Source: an uncultured Lachnospiraceae bacterium (lineage in GTDB: Bacteria; Bacillota; Clostridia; Lachnospirales; Lachnospiraceae). From it: a stretch of DNA of 49,588 bases. This document shows positions 39,716 to 48,458 of the stretch, in pieces. Numbering within the stretch: position 1 is the stretch's first letter; the number at the start of each line of letters is the position of its first letter. Both the position numbers and the translations under genes were made by a program. The notes below the pieces were generated by a model. That model was not told the origin of the DNA. It worked only from the letters and a program-made list of their open reading frames with translations, and searched no databases. The DNA lies in the NCBI GenBank assembly GCA_947630595.1, contig CANRIG010000013.1:1-49588 (forward strand), written 5' to 3'.

Positions 39716-41098
39716 TTAAAAGGACAGAAAGGCCGGCGCCATCAAAATGACAAGCACAACACCCAGCATCAGAACCATCGGCAGCAGCAGCTTTGTGCCT
39801 GCCTGCTCCCCGATTTTGCGGGCATGATGCTTTCTGTCGTTCAGGGACGATTCCGCCTCCGTCTCCAGAAGCGCGGTCAGGCCCTTTGCCCCTTTTTTCA
39901 GGTTCTGCGATAAAACTGAGCCGAGCCGGATATATTCCGGCAGCTGGCATCGTCTCCCGAACCTCTCATACGCCTGTGCCTCCGGTATGCCGCTCTCCAT
40001 CTCGCGGCAGGCAGTCACCGCTTCCTCGCAGGCATAGCGGATACGGAACCGGCGGTTCTGGCCACAGGTCTGCTTCTCTCTGAGGTATTCCTCCGCGATA
40101 CGGGAAAACGTGCCGCGAATACTCAGGCCCGCGCCCAGCAGCATCGTCATTTTCCACATCAGATCCGGATATTCCAGCGTCAGCCGGTTTCTGCGCTCCT
40201 CCGCCTTTTTATGCACCGCATTGTCCATGTACAGGTATACGCATACGGAAACCAGAAGCGTCATCACAACAAGCACTGGAAACGGATTCTGCGACGGCCT
40301 GTTCCAGACCAGCCGCCTGCCGCCGACCGTCTCCGGCAAACGCAGCGTTTCTTTGTGGCTTTCCTGTGCGTCGGCACGCTCCACCTCTTTTCGGAGCGCG
40401 TGATAAAACTGCTCCTGTTCCGACAAAAGCGGTGGAAATACCCTTGCGCACACACGGTAGGACGCCTCCGTTTTGCCGCAGGTAAGCGTCGCCTGCAGCT
40501 CCACCAGCGTGCCGTTTTCGTCCTCCGGGCTGTTCAGGCTGCCGTCCTCCCGGATTATACCGTAAGGAACCGTAGTCCAGACAACCCGCACGGCGCCGTT
40601 TTCCAACTCCTGCGGAAGGCAGAGCGCGCTGCGTACCTCATCCAGAGACTCGTTTTCTCCTAAAATCTGTCCGTCCAGCGCGGACAGGGCACGATCCAGC
40701 ATCGCCTGTTCTTCCTGTGCGGTGTATGTTCTCGCCCGCACCGTCACCTCCATCCGCCGGAGGGTTTTCCCGTCCTCCTCCTGCACCGTCAGCGCTTCCC
40801 TGCGGTCTCCTTCCCCGTAGCCGGGCCGCCTGAGCGTCTGCGTCCGGCTTTCCCCGGAACCGCCCATATACGCGGCCAGCCCCGCCAGCGACAGTATCAT
40901 TCCGGTGATCAGCACAGCCAGAAAAACCGAAACTTTCTTCACATAATAATTCCTGACCGCCAGCCTGCTGCCGGACGACAGGGCCATCAGCTCCTGCTGC
41001 AGCTCCGGTTTTCGCCGTCCCGGCCGGTCCAGTTTCAATACGTCCACAATCCTCTCGCTGACCGCCGCGGCCGCCTTTTTCATTTTTTGTATTTTCAC
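39716..41098 (-). CDS. TadC-like type II secretion F-domain membrane protein
   Basis: A 460-residue inner-membrane platform protein. The N-terminal part has one membrane segment (VSVFLAVLITGMILSLAGLAA). It is followed by about 170 residues that should lie outside (TAQEEQAMLDRALSALDG, VRVVWTTVPYGIIREDGSLN), resembling a small Ig-like or atrophied domain found in clostridial TadC homologues. A second segment (PVLVVMTLLVSVCVYLYM) precedes a T2SSF domain (YPDLMWKMTMLLGAGLSIRG, YIRLGSVLSQNLKKGAKGLT, LLETEAESSLNDRKHHARKI) and a last helix. The start is GTG at 41098 with AAAGAG. A 53-bp tandem repeat separates it from tadB. Confidence 0.85.
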   Translation of the reverse strand: MKIQKMKKAAAAVSERIVDVLKLDRPGRRKPELQQELMALSSGSRLAVRNYYVKKVSVFLAVLITGMILSLAGLAAYMGGSGESRTQTLRRPGYGEGDRREALTVQEEDGKTLRRMEVTVRARTYTAQEEQAMLDRALSALDGQILGENESLDEVRSALCLPQELENGAVRVVWTTVPYGIIREDGSLNSPEDENGTLVELQATLTCGKTEASYRVCARVFPPLLSEQEQFYHALRKEVERADAQESHKETLRLPETVGGRRLVWNRPSQNPFPVLVVMTLLVSVCVYLYMDNAVHKKAEERRNRLTLEYPDLMWKMTMLLGAGLSIRGTFSRIAEEYLREKQTCGQNRRFRIRYACEEAVTACREMESGIPEAQAYERFGRRCQLPEYIRLGSVLSQNLKKGAKGLTALLETEAESSLNDRKHHARKIGEQAGTKLLLPMVLMLGVVLVILMAPAFLSF

Positions 41099-41104
41099 AT
41101 TCTC

Positions 41105-41312
41105 TTTAACCCCCTGCTGCGCTCTGTCATATCCGTTCTTTACACTTCCGCATTCCCCTCAGCCTCTTGCTGCGCTTCGCTATATTCACCCTTTATGTTT
41201 CCGCATTTCCCTCAGCCTCCCGCTGCGCTTCGCCGTGCCTGCTCTTTATGCTTCCACACTTCATTTAATCTCCCTTGTACTCCACCGTGTCCTGTACTTT
41301 ACACCTCGATCT
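41105..41312. repeat. 53-bp tandem repeat, about 3.5 copies, between tadC and tadB
   Basis: Units of the form CTCAGCCTC-TTGCTGCGCTTCGC followed by TTTATGTTTCCGCATTTCC start near 41105, 41158 and 41211, with a decayed fourth from 41264 that reaches into the last codons of tadB. The array fills the intergenic space and abuts the GTG of tadC. Confidence 0.75.
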
Positions 41313-42411
41313 GCACGATTTTCCTGCCCCAGAAATAGGCCAAAGCATAGATCAGAAAACAGAGCGTCATTATCGCCGTTCCGGCGGCGTTTCCGTACAT
41401 CAGGGACATAAATTCCGGGGAGCTCAGACGGATATACGCCAGAATCAGGATCGGCACCATACTCATGATCTTCTGCTCCATCAGTTTTCCGGCCAGGCAC
41501 GTCTCGATCTCCTGCATCGTCTCCTGTTTCTGCCGGATGCAGGAAACAGTATTGCGGACAATGGCCAGCAGATCGCCGCCGGAGCGCTTTGCGCTCAAAA
41601 ATACTTCGGCAAAGCTCTGAATATCCTCCGCCGCACAGCGCCGTCCGAAGTCCATAAAAAGCTCCTCCAGATTTCTGCCCACGGAAATCTGCGCCTCCAT
41701 AAAAGTAAATTCGCGTATCACAACCGCATCCGGCTCATACACCTTCCGCAGCTCCGGCAGCGTCTCAGACAGTGCGTTTTCCGGGGAATACCCGGCCTGC
41801 AGAGAAGCCGACATCATCTGTATCCCATCCAGAAACTGCTGCCGGATTACTTTTTCCCTGCGCTTTTGAAGAACGCTCCGCCGTTCCGCAAGGAACGCCG
41901 CCGCTCCCGGAAGCAGAAGGAAAAAAGCGATCCACGAGTTAAAAAACAGGAAGCTGACGCAGCCGTCCAGAAAGATGTAAAAAGACAGGTATCGGATCCG
42001 CTCCCGTATACAGAACCGATACCCCGTATAGTCCTGACGCACAGAGGCGGCATCCGGAGGAGGCCGGTTTCTATGTCCGGACTGCTGTCCTGACGGCACT
42101 GCCAGCGCTTGCTTTCCCGACATTATCGCCGGTCTTTTTATCATTTCCTCTAACTGTCGTTTCGCTGAAATTACCGCTGGCTGTTTTATCTCCGTCTCAG
42201 ACATCATCGCCGGCCCTTTTAGCATTTCCGCTGACCGCCGTTTCACCAGCATCGCCGCCGGCCGTTTTATCCCCGCCGACCGCCGATTTGGAATATCTCC
42301 CGACCTCCCCGCATAAACCACATTCCCTACGCCGGATATCCTGCCCGCCGCAGCTTGAACGTCCTCGACAACTCTCCTTTTCTGCACAGACTGCCTGTAA
42401 TCCTCCCGCAT
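41299..42411 (-). CDS. TadB-like type II secretion F-domain membrane protein
   Basis: A 370-residue protein with a T2SSF platform domain: FLDGIQMMSASLQAGYSPEN, ALSETLPELRKVYEPDAVVI, GRNLEELFMDFGRRCAAEDI, FLSAKRSGGDLLAIVRNTV. Membrane segments flank it (YLSFYIFLDGCVSFLFF, WIAFFLLLPGAAAFLA, and two at the C-terminus). The first 120 residues are unusual: Arg/Lys-rich with a degenerate repeat (IKRPAAMLVKRR, IKQPAVISAKRQ, IKRPAIMSGKQ). The ATG at 42411 has a good GGAGGG site, which makes the gene overlap tadA by 85 bases; a later start cannot be excluded. It works with TadA and TadC in pilus assembly. Confidence 0.85.
   Translation of the reverse strand: MREDYRQSVQKRRVVEDVQAAAGRISGVGNVVYAGRSGDIPNRRSAGIKRPAAMLVKRRSAEMLKGPAMMSETEIKQPAVISAKRQLEEMIKRPAIMSGKQALAVPSGQQSGHRNRPPPDAASVRQDYTGYRFCIRERIRYLSFYIFLDGCVSFLFFNSWIAFFLLLPGAAAFLAERRSVLQKRREKVIRQQFLDGIQMMSASLQAGYSPENALSETLPELRKVYEPDAVVIREFTFMEAQISVGRNLEELFMDFGRRCAAEDIQSFAEVFLSAKRSGGDLLAIVRNTVSCIRQKQETMQEIETCLAGKLMEQKIMSMVPILILAYIRLSSPEFMSLMYGNAAGTAIMTLCFLIYALAYFWGRKIVQIEV
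42112..42270 (-). repeat. Degenerate coding repeat in the N-terminus of TadB
   Basis: Residues 48-100 contain imperfect units beginning I-K-R/Q-P-A (IKRPAAML, KGPAMMSETE, IKQPAVIS, IKRPAIMS), a basic Met-rich region absent from ordinary TadB proteins. Confidence 0.6.
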
Positions 42412-43556
42412 GTGTCTTCACCCTCCTCCTCAAATTCATAGAGCACCTGCGTCCGGATTTCTCCGGTTCTGTGCTCAAACTCCAGAATCTCCCTGATCTG
42501 CAGCACCCTGCGCGTCTTATCGCGCAGACGTCCCAGATGTACGATGATGTCGATGCCCGAGGCGATCTGCCGCCGCACGGCGGGCAGCGGAATCTCCATC
42601 CCCATCAGCACCATCGTCTCCAGACGCGAGAGCATGTCCTCCGGGCTGTTGGCGTGGCCGGTGCTGATCGAGCCGTCATGACCCGTATTCATGGCCTGCA
42701 GAAGATCGATGGCCTCGCTCCCGCGCACCTCCCCGACAATGATACGGTCCGGCCGCATCCGCAGGCTCGAGCGGATCAGGTCGCGGATGGTGATTTCTTT
42801 TTCTCCCTCGGTATTGGCGTTGCGCGCCTCCAGCCGCACCAGGTTCTCAATTCCCTGAAGCTGCAGCTCGGCGTTGTCCTCGATCGTGATAATCCGCTCG
42901 TCCCGCGGAATCAGCCCGGACAGCGCGTTCAGAAATGTGGTCTTCCCGGAGCCCGTCCCACCTGAAATAAAGATATTGTAGCCGGCGCGGACCAGACGCT
43001 CCAGAAAATCGGCCGCCTCCTGCGATACGCTCTGCCGGCGGATCAGCTGCTCCATCTGAAACGGGCAGTCCGGAAAGCGGCGGATCGTGATCACCGGCCC
43101 GTTCAAGGCCACCGGCGGCATCACGATATTGACGCGGGCACCGTTTTCCAGCCGCGCGTCGACGATCGGCGTCGACTCGTTGACGATGCGGTTGCAGCGG
43201 CCGACAATCTGCTGCGCGATGTCCTCCAGGCGCTCCCGCGAGGCGAACGACTTTTCCCACCGCTGCAGCTTCCCGCTGCGCTCAAAAAAGATGCCCTCCG
43301 TCCCGTTGACCATGATCTCCGTCACCGTATCGTCGTCGATCAGCTCCTGCAGAATATCCAGCCTGCGCACGGAATTAAACAGCTCCCGCCGCAGCCCGCT
43401 GCGCTCCGACAGACGGATATAAATCTCAGGCCCGGCCTGCAGAATCAGCTCGTCGATGCTCCGGTAAATCTCCTCGTCGCAGATCTCCCTGCACTCTTCC
43501 AGGTGGCCGATCAGCTGCTCCCGCAATACTGCAAATTTCCGCTCGTCCACCGTCAT
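42327..43556 (-). CDS. tadA: TadA/CpaF-family secretion ATPase
   Basis: A 409-residue hexameric traffic ATPase that powers Flp pilus assembly. The N-terminal domain ([20 protein letters not shown]) is followed by the ATPase core: [20 protein letters not shown], Walker [18 protein letters not shown], the Asp box [10 protein letters not shown], Walker [21 protein letters not shown], and the His box [20 protein letters not shown]. All key residues are present. The ATG at 43556 overlaps the stop of the TadZ-like gene (ATGA) with AGGAGG just before it. The C-terminal 27 residues beyond [11 protein letters not shown] overlap the start of tadB and may be a tail unique to this strain. Confidence 0.93.
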   Translation of the reverse strand: MTVDERKFAVLREQLIGHLEECREICDEEIYRSIDELILQAGPEIYIRLSERSGLRRELFNSVRRLDILQELIDDDTVTEIMVNGTEGIFFERSGKLQRWEKSFASRERLEDIAQQIVGRCNRIVNESTPIVDARLENGARVNIVMPPVALNGPVITIRRFPDCPFQMEQLIRRQSVSQEAADFLERLVRAGYNIFISGGTGSGKTTFLNALSGLIPRDERIITIEDNAELQLQGIENLVRLEARNANTEGEKEITIRDLIRSSLRMRPDRIIVGEVRGSEAIDLLQAMNTGHDGSISTGHANSPEDMLSRLETMVLMGMEIPLPAVRRQIASGIDIIVHLGRLRDKTRRVLQIREILEFEHRTGEIRTQVLYEFEEEGEDTCGRITGSLCRKGELSRTFKLRRAGYPA

Positions 43557-44557
43557 CCCTCCTCCCGCAGCAGACGGCGCACATAGATGCCCATCTCCCC
43601 GCAGACCAGCTGCTGAATCAGGTCCGAGCCCCGCTGAAGCACCTGCGCCGGGAGACGCAGCTTCTGCGTCTTTTCCAGCACATCGTCCATCTCCAGCATG
43701 TGAATCAGTTTCTCGTACTGGCAGAGCTTGGCCTGGGAAATCATATCCTCCTGCACCGGCATGTAAATCCGGTCGCACAGCCGCAGAATCTGAAACAGCT
43801 CGTCCACCTGCTCGCTCAGATCCAGGATCACCGTGTCAAACTCCCCGTAAGAGAGAATCGTCTGCAGAAATCCGATCCATTCGTCTCCCGAGACGTCGCG
43901 GATGTCCGCCGGCGAAAGCGCAGGCGGGACGTACTGCAGCTCGTGGAACGTGCGCACGATGGAATTGAAGCGGTAAATCAGTCCGCCCTCCTTCTGACGG
44001 GCAAAGTAAATCAAATCCGAGAGGTCAGAGCGGTATCGGATGTCAAACAGCTCCTCAAAACCCGCGAACTCCTCGAAATTCAGGTACAGCGCCTGCCCTG
44101 TCTCCGCAAGAATCTCGCCCAGCGTCAACGCAAACGACGTCTTCCGCGCGCGTCCGACCGGGGAATACACGCCGTAAATCCGCGTCCGCCTGGTACACAA
44201 CGCGGGAACATGCGGAGCCGGATGCAGCTCGGCATAATACTCCAGCACCTCCGAGAGAATCTGGTCGGACGACTGGTACTTATAGACAAACGGATACTCC
44301 TCAAGCCCCTGCAAGGGCTCGCCTTCTGAGAGAATAATCGTCCGCGCCACCGGAAGCTCCCGGATTTCGTTGCACATGGCCCGCGTGGAAATCAGCAGAA
44401 TCTCAATTTCGTGTTCCCGGGCAAACGCCTGCAGGCTCTCCACATTGGTAAAGGCCTGCACCTCAAACGGCGTGCTTTTCTTTTCATTTAAATAGTCGGT
44501 AAGACTGCAGGCATACGATTCTTCCAGGTCGCAGACCGCAAAAATACGCTTTCTCAA
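43553..44557 (-). CDS. TadZ/CpaE-like protein
   Basis: A 334-residue two-part protein: an N-terminal receiver-like domain (RIFAVCDLEESYACSLTDYL, IEILLISTRAMCNEI, ARTIILSEGE) and a MinD/ParA-type ATPase domain from about residue 125. The deviant Walker A reads YSPVGRARKTSFALTLGEIL; the Gly-Lys-Thr of active members is replaced by an Ala-Arg-Lys-Thr run. A FDTVILDLSEQVDELFQIL stretch forms the switch region. TadZ/CpaE localises the pilus machine to a cell site. The start is set at TTG 44557 because GGAGG lies 6 bases upstream; the in-frame ATG at 44578 has no ribosome site. It is the first gene of the operon. Confidence 0.85.
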   Translation of the reverse strand: MRKRIFAVCDLEESYACSLTDYLNEKKSTPFEVQAFTNVESLQAFAREHEIEILLISTRAMCNEIRELPVARTIILSEGEPLQGLEEYPFVYKYQSSDQILSEVLEYYAELHPAPHVPALCTRRTRIYGVYSPVGRARKTSFALTLGEILAETGQALYLNFEEFAGFEELFDIRYRSDLSDLIYFARQKEGGLIYRFNSIVRTFHELQYVPPALSPADIRDVSGDEWIGFLQTILSYGEFDTVILDLSEQVDELFQILRLCDRIYMPVQEDMISQAKLCQYEKLIHMLEMDDVLEKTQKLRLPAQVLQRGSDLIQQLVCGEMGIYVRRLLREEG

Positions 44558-44673
44558 ACAATACCTCCATTCATGCAAAACAGGTTCGATTTGAAATTGC
44601 TGCCGAAACGGCTGATGACAGGCAGGTTCTCTTCAGTAGATCAAATAAGAATTGTCTTACGTAACTTGCACTC

Positions 44674-44701
44674 ATTATATCATGTTTTTGTGATTTGTAA
44701 A
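44674..44701 (-). promoter_or_regulatory. Promoter of the Tad pilus operon
   Basis: On the minus strand TTTACA (44696-44701) and TATAAT (44674-44679) are 16 bp apart, leaving a leader of about 110 bases before the TTG start. The 44702-44888 stretch beyond it is AT-rich with no ORF. Confidence 0.65.
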
Positions 44702-44888
44702 TAGCTTTTGTTGTAATATATTATCTTTATGTGATTTTCACAAATTCAAAAGCTGATTTCTGGATGATTTGCCAACATTTCTTCTAAAGACACGTAAATG
44801 GACAGCTGAAAAAGGAAAAAGGCATTGCCCGGTATTCGGAGCAGAACGGACGTTTTGAGCCCCTACGCTGAAACCCATTCACGAACTC

Positions 44889-44917
44889 TTGAATAAATCA
44901 CATTTTAGTGATATATT
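44889..44917 (+). promoter_or_regulatory. Promoter with internal operator for the XRE regulator
   Basis: TTGAAT (44889-44894) and TATATT (44912-44917) are 17 bp apart. The spacer contains the inverted repeat ATCAC (44897-44901) / GTGAT (44908-44912), suggesting autorepression. Confidence 0.6.
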
Positions 44918-44941
44918 CTTAATAGTTTAGGAGGTGCAGAC

Positions 44942-45148
44942 ATGGCCGTTAGCTATAAAAAATTATTTCATTTGATGATTGAGAAAAATATTTCAAATAC
45001 AAGCCTGCAAGAACAGGCAGGTTTTTCTGCTAATATTATAACGAGAATGAAGCGAGGGCAATATATCTCTTTGCAAAGTATCGAGAATATTTGTCATGCT
45101 TTGAATTGTCGCGTAGAGGACATTTTAGAATTTACAGAAGAACAATAG
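44942..45148 (+). CDS. Small XRE (Cro/C1-type) helix-turn-helix regulator
   Basis: A 68-residue single-domain HTH_3/HTH_26 protein: YKKLFHLMIEKNISNTSLQE, QAGFSANIITRMKRGQYISL, then SIENICHALNCRVEDILEF. Such small XRE proteins often control mobile or defence cassettes. The ATG has a strong TAGGAGG site. It precedes the helicase gene, with a palindrome in its own promoter, so it likely represses itself and perhaps the cassette. Codon use is AT-richer than in the pilus operon, as in the rest of this region. Confidence 0.88.
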   Translation: MAVSYKKLFHLMIEKNISNTSLQEQAGFSANIITRMKRGQYISLQSIENICHALNCRVEDILEFTEEQ

Positions 45149-45176
45149 GCAGTTCATTGTCAGCACTTATATACTT

Positions 45177-45205
45177 TTGCTTTGAAAGATAAGTGATGAT
45201 ATTAT
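45177..45205 (+). promoter_or_regulatory. Promoter of the helicase gene
   Basis: TTGCTT (45177-45182) and TATTAT (45200-45205) are 17 bp apart, so the helicase cassette can be transcribed separately from the XRE gene. A GTGATGATAT stretch in the spacer partly resembles the XRE operator half-site. Confidence 0.5.
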
Positions 45206-45226
45206 AGTTCTTAAAGAGGTGTGCCT

Positions 45227-48200
45227 GTGGAGATATTTAATAATACAACTAAGGTGGTCAAGGACGATCTTGAAAAAACAATACAGCACGGTAGTCATAT
45301 TTCAATTGCCGCCGCCTGTTTTTCTATATATGCGTACCGGGAGCTTCGCCAGCAGCTCGAAGCCTGCAGTGAATTGCGTTTTATTTTCACCTCCCCTACA
45401 TTTGTTGCGGAGAAAACTCCGAAAGAACGCAGGGAATTTTATATTCCCCGTCTGCAAAGGGAGAAAAGCCTCTACGGTACTGGATTTGAAGTGCGTCTTC
45501 GTAACGAATTGAAACAGAAGGCTGTTGCAAGGGAATGCGCTGAATGGATGCGCCGCAAGGTGCGCTTTAAGTCCAATACGACCCGCGATAGCATGAACAA
45601 TTTCATGCTTGTTTCAGATGAAGGCGAGACGTATACATATTCACCTATGAACAGCTTTACTACTGTTGACCTTGGCTGCGAACGCGGAAATAACCTTACA
45701 AATATGGTGACCCGCTTTGAGAATCCGGCAAGCGCCGAATTTCTCCGTATGTTCGATGCTGTGTGGAATGATGAAGAAAAGCTGAAAGATGTGACCGGGG
45801 AAGTTATTGATATGATTTCTGCGGTGTATCAGGAGAACTCCCCGGAACTGATTTATTTTATGACGCTGTATAACATATTCAGCGAGTTCCTGGAGGATAT
45901 TTCTGAGGATGTTCTGCCGAACGAGGCAACGGGTTTTAAAGACAGCATTATCTGGAACAAATTGTTCCATTTTCAGAAAGATGCCGCTCTTGCAATCATA
46001 AACAAGCTGGAGCAGTATAATGGGTGTATTCTTGCAGACAGCGTCGGACTTGGCAAAACATTTACTGCGCTCGCTGTTATTAAATATTACGAGGGGCGGA
46101 ACAAGAATGTCCTTGTTCTCTGTCCGAAAAAACTATGTGAAAACTGGATGACCTATCGCGGCAATCTGATCAACAATCCGCTTGCGAAGGATCGGCTGCG
46201 TTATGACGTCCTTTATCATACGGACCTGTCGAGAGACAGCGGAAATACTGTAATCGGATTGCCGATTGACCGCATCAATTGGGGAAACTATGATCTCGTT
46301 GTTATAGATGAAAGCCACAATTTCAGAAACGGTAACGGTACGAACAGCCGCGGTGGAGAGAAAGAAAATCGCTATATGCGCCTGTTGAGCCGTGTTATCA
46401 AGCCGGGCGTAAAAACGAAAGTGCTGATGCTTTCCGCCACTCCGGTCAATAACCGCTTTTATGATTTGCGAAATCAGCTGGCGCTTGCCTATGAGGGTGA
46501 TCCATCCGAGTTTAATGAGAAGTTAAACATTAAATCCGACATTGATACCATCTTCCGTCAGGCACAGGGCGTTTACAATGCCTGGTGCAAACTGCCGGAG
46601 GAGGAACGTACCACGGCGAATCTGCTGTCACGCCTTGACTTCGATTTTTTTGAGGTGCTGGACAGCGTGACGATTGCCCGCTCCAGAAAACATATACAGC
46701 AGTTTTACGATGTAACAGATATTGGAACATTCCCGGAAAGACTCAAGCCGATATCTCTGCGCCCAAAGCTGACCGATTTGAAAAACGCCATCAACTACAA
46801 AGAAGTTTATGAGTGTCTCTCTAAATTGCGGCTGACGATTTACACACCGACAATTTATATCCAGTCCAGCAAGCTGCATAAGTATCTGGATGAAAAGGAA
46901 ACCGAGAATTTCAGAAAAGGTCGTGAAATCGGCATTCAGCGTCTGATGAGTATCAATCTCTTAAAACGTATGGAGAGTTCCGTTCATTCCTTCCTGTTGA
47001 CGGTGCGCAGAATCTACGAGTATCTTTATGGCATTTCACAGACCATCGAGGCCTTCATGTCAGACGGCTCCGGTGCTTTGGACGAGGTGCGTGACCTTTC
47101 CGGCGCAGCCGCCGACTTTGACGAGGATGATCAGAATACCGATTTCTTTAGTGTGGGAAAGAAAGTAAGAATTGACCTTCAGGATATGGATTATATCTCG
47201 TGGAAACGGGATATTGATGAGGATATGGAAACACTCCAGCTGCTCATCCTGATGATTGAGGACATTACGCCGGAGTATGATTTCAAACTGAATGAATTGA
47301 TCCGCGTAATCAGGAATAAGGTTGACAGGCCCATCAATGACGGGAACAGGAAGATTCTTATTTTTACTGCGTTCTCCGATACGGCGGAATATCTTTATGA
47401 AAATATCGCTGAGATGGCACATAGGGAATTGGGAGTGCATACGGCGCTTGTTACCGGTTCCGTGGATGGAAGAACCACAATACCGAGATTCAAAGCTGAT
47501 ATGAATCATGTGCTCGCCTGCTTCTCTCCAAAGTCAAAGGATCGTGATGTTCTGTACCCGAATGATAAGACGGACATTGATATTCTCATTGCCACAGACT
47601 GTATTTCCGAAGGTCAAAATTTGCAGGACTGCGATTTTTGCATTAATTACGACATACATTGGAATCCTGTCCGCATCATCCAGCGTTTTGGAAGAATTGA
47701 CCGTATCGGAAGCAGGAACTCCGTGATTCAGCTTGTGAATTTCTGGCCTGATCTGGATTTGGACGAGTACATCAATCTGAAAGCTCGTGTTGAGACCAGG
47801 ATGCGTATATCCATCATGACCTCGACCGGCGACGATGATCTCATCAATCAGGAAGAAAAAGGCGATCTGGAGTACAGGCGCGCCCAGCTGAAGAAACTCC
47901 AGGAGGAGGTCGTTGACCTTGAAGATATGTCCTCGGGCATTTCCATCATGGATCTGGGTTTGAACGAGTTCCGTATGGATTTGCTGACGTACATGAAGGA
48001 GCATGGCGACATTGACCATGCACCGTTTGGTATCCACGCTGTTGTAAAAGGCGAAAAGCCGGGCGTGATTTTCGTGCTGAAGAATGTAAACGAACACATC
48101 AACATTCAAAATCAGAACAGGCTGCATCCATTTTATATGGTTTATGCTGGAATGGATGGAGAGATTATCAAAAACCATTTACAGCCGAAAGATACGCTTG

Positions 48201-48457
48201 ATGTAATGAGACATCTGTCTCGCGGAAAGGCTCTGCCGGATAAAGCTCTGTGTGAGCAGTTTAATAAAGCCACGAATAACGGCAAAAACATGAGCAAGGT
48301 CTCCCATCTATTGGAAGATTCCATCATGTCGATCATTGACGCAAAGGACGAAGGTGACATCGACAGCTTTTTCAGCGGCGGACAGACGACCTTCCTATCC
48401 GGAGGCTTTTCGGGGCTTGATGATTTTGAATTGATATGCTTTATGGTGGTGATTTGA
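45227..48457 (+). CDS. SNF2-type helicase with PLD-like N-terminal domain
   Basis: A 1076-residue protein. Residues 1-160 resemble the degenerate phospholipase-D-like domain of restriction-type helicases (HGSHISIAAACFSIYAYREL, ELRFIFTSPTFVAEKTPKER) without a full HKD motif. The SF2 core follows: Walker A ILADSVGLGKTFTALAVI (about 270-285), Walker B VVIDESHNF (about 359), motif III VLMLSATPVNNRFYDLRNQL, then RKILIFTAFSDTAEYLYENI, motif V ATDCISEGQNLQDCD and motif VI RIIQRFGRIDRIGSRN. A long helical insert separates the two lobes. The GTG at 45227 is chosen because AGAGGT is 6 bases upstream. It probably translocates on DNA in an anti-phage, restriction-like complex with the next two gene products; that role is inference from the family and context. 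Confidence 0.85.
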   Translation: MEIFNNTTKVVKDDLEKTIQHGSHISIAAACFSIYAYRELRQQLEACSELRFIFTSPTFVAEKTPKERREFYIPRLQREKSLYGTGFEVRLRNELKQKAVARECAEWMRRKVRFKSNTTRDSMNNFMLVSDEGETYTYSPMNSFTTVDLGCERGNNLTNMVTRFENPASAEFLRMFDAVWNDEEKLKDVTGEVIDMISAVYQENSPELIYFMTLYNIFSEFLEDISEDVLPNEATGFKDSIIWNKLFHFQKDAALAIINKLEQYNGCILADSVGLGKTFTALAVIKYYEGRNKNVLVLCPKKLCENWMTYRGNLINNPLAKDRLRYDVLYHTDLSRDSGNTVIGLPIDRINWGNYDLVVIDESHNFRNGNGTNSRGGEKENRYMRLLSRVIKPGVKTKVLMLSATPVNNRFYDLRNQLALAYEGDPSEFNEKLNIKSDIDTIFRQAQGVYNAWCKLPEEERTTANLLSRLDFDFFEVLDSVTIARSRKHIQQFYDVTDIGTFPERLKPISLRPKLTDLKNAINYKEVYECLSKLRLTIYTPTIYIQSSKLHKYLDEKETENFRKGREIGIQRLMSINLLKRMESSVHSFLLTVRRIYEYLYGISQTIEAFMSDGSGALDEVRDLSGAAADFDEDDQNTDFFSVGKKVRIDLQDMDYISWKRDIDEDMETLQLLILMIEDITPEYDFKLNELIRVIRNKVDRPINDGNRKILIFTAFSDTAEYLYENIAEMAHRELGVHTALVTGSVDGRTTIPRFKADMNHVLACFSPKSKDRDVLYPNDKTDIDILIATDCISEGQNLQDCDFCINYDIHWNPVRIIQRFGRIDRIGSRNSVIQLVNFWPDLDLDEYINLKARVETRMRISIMTSTGDDDLINQEEKGDLEYRRAQLKKLQEEVVDLEDMSSGISIMDLGLNEFRMDLLTYMKEHGDIDHAPFGIHAVVKGEKPGVIFVLKNVNEHINIQNQNRLHPFYMVYAGMDGEIIKNHLQPKDTLDVMRHLSRGKALPDKALCEQFNKATNNGKNMSKVSHLLEDSIMSIIDAKDEGDIDSFFSGGQTTFLSGGFSGLDDFELICFMVVI

Positions 48458-48458
48458 T

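Noticed and set aside
39651-39950. Upstream extension of the Flp pilin frame to 155 residues
   Set aside because: It overlaps the end of tadC in another frame; the perfect AAGGAGG site and pilin leader fix the start at 39650.
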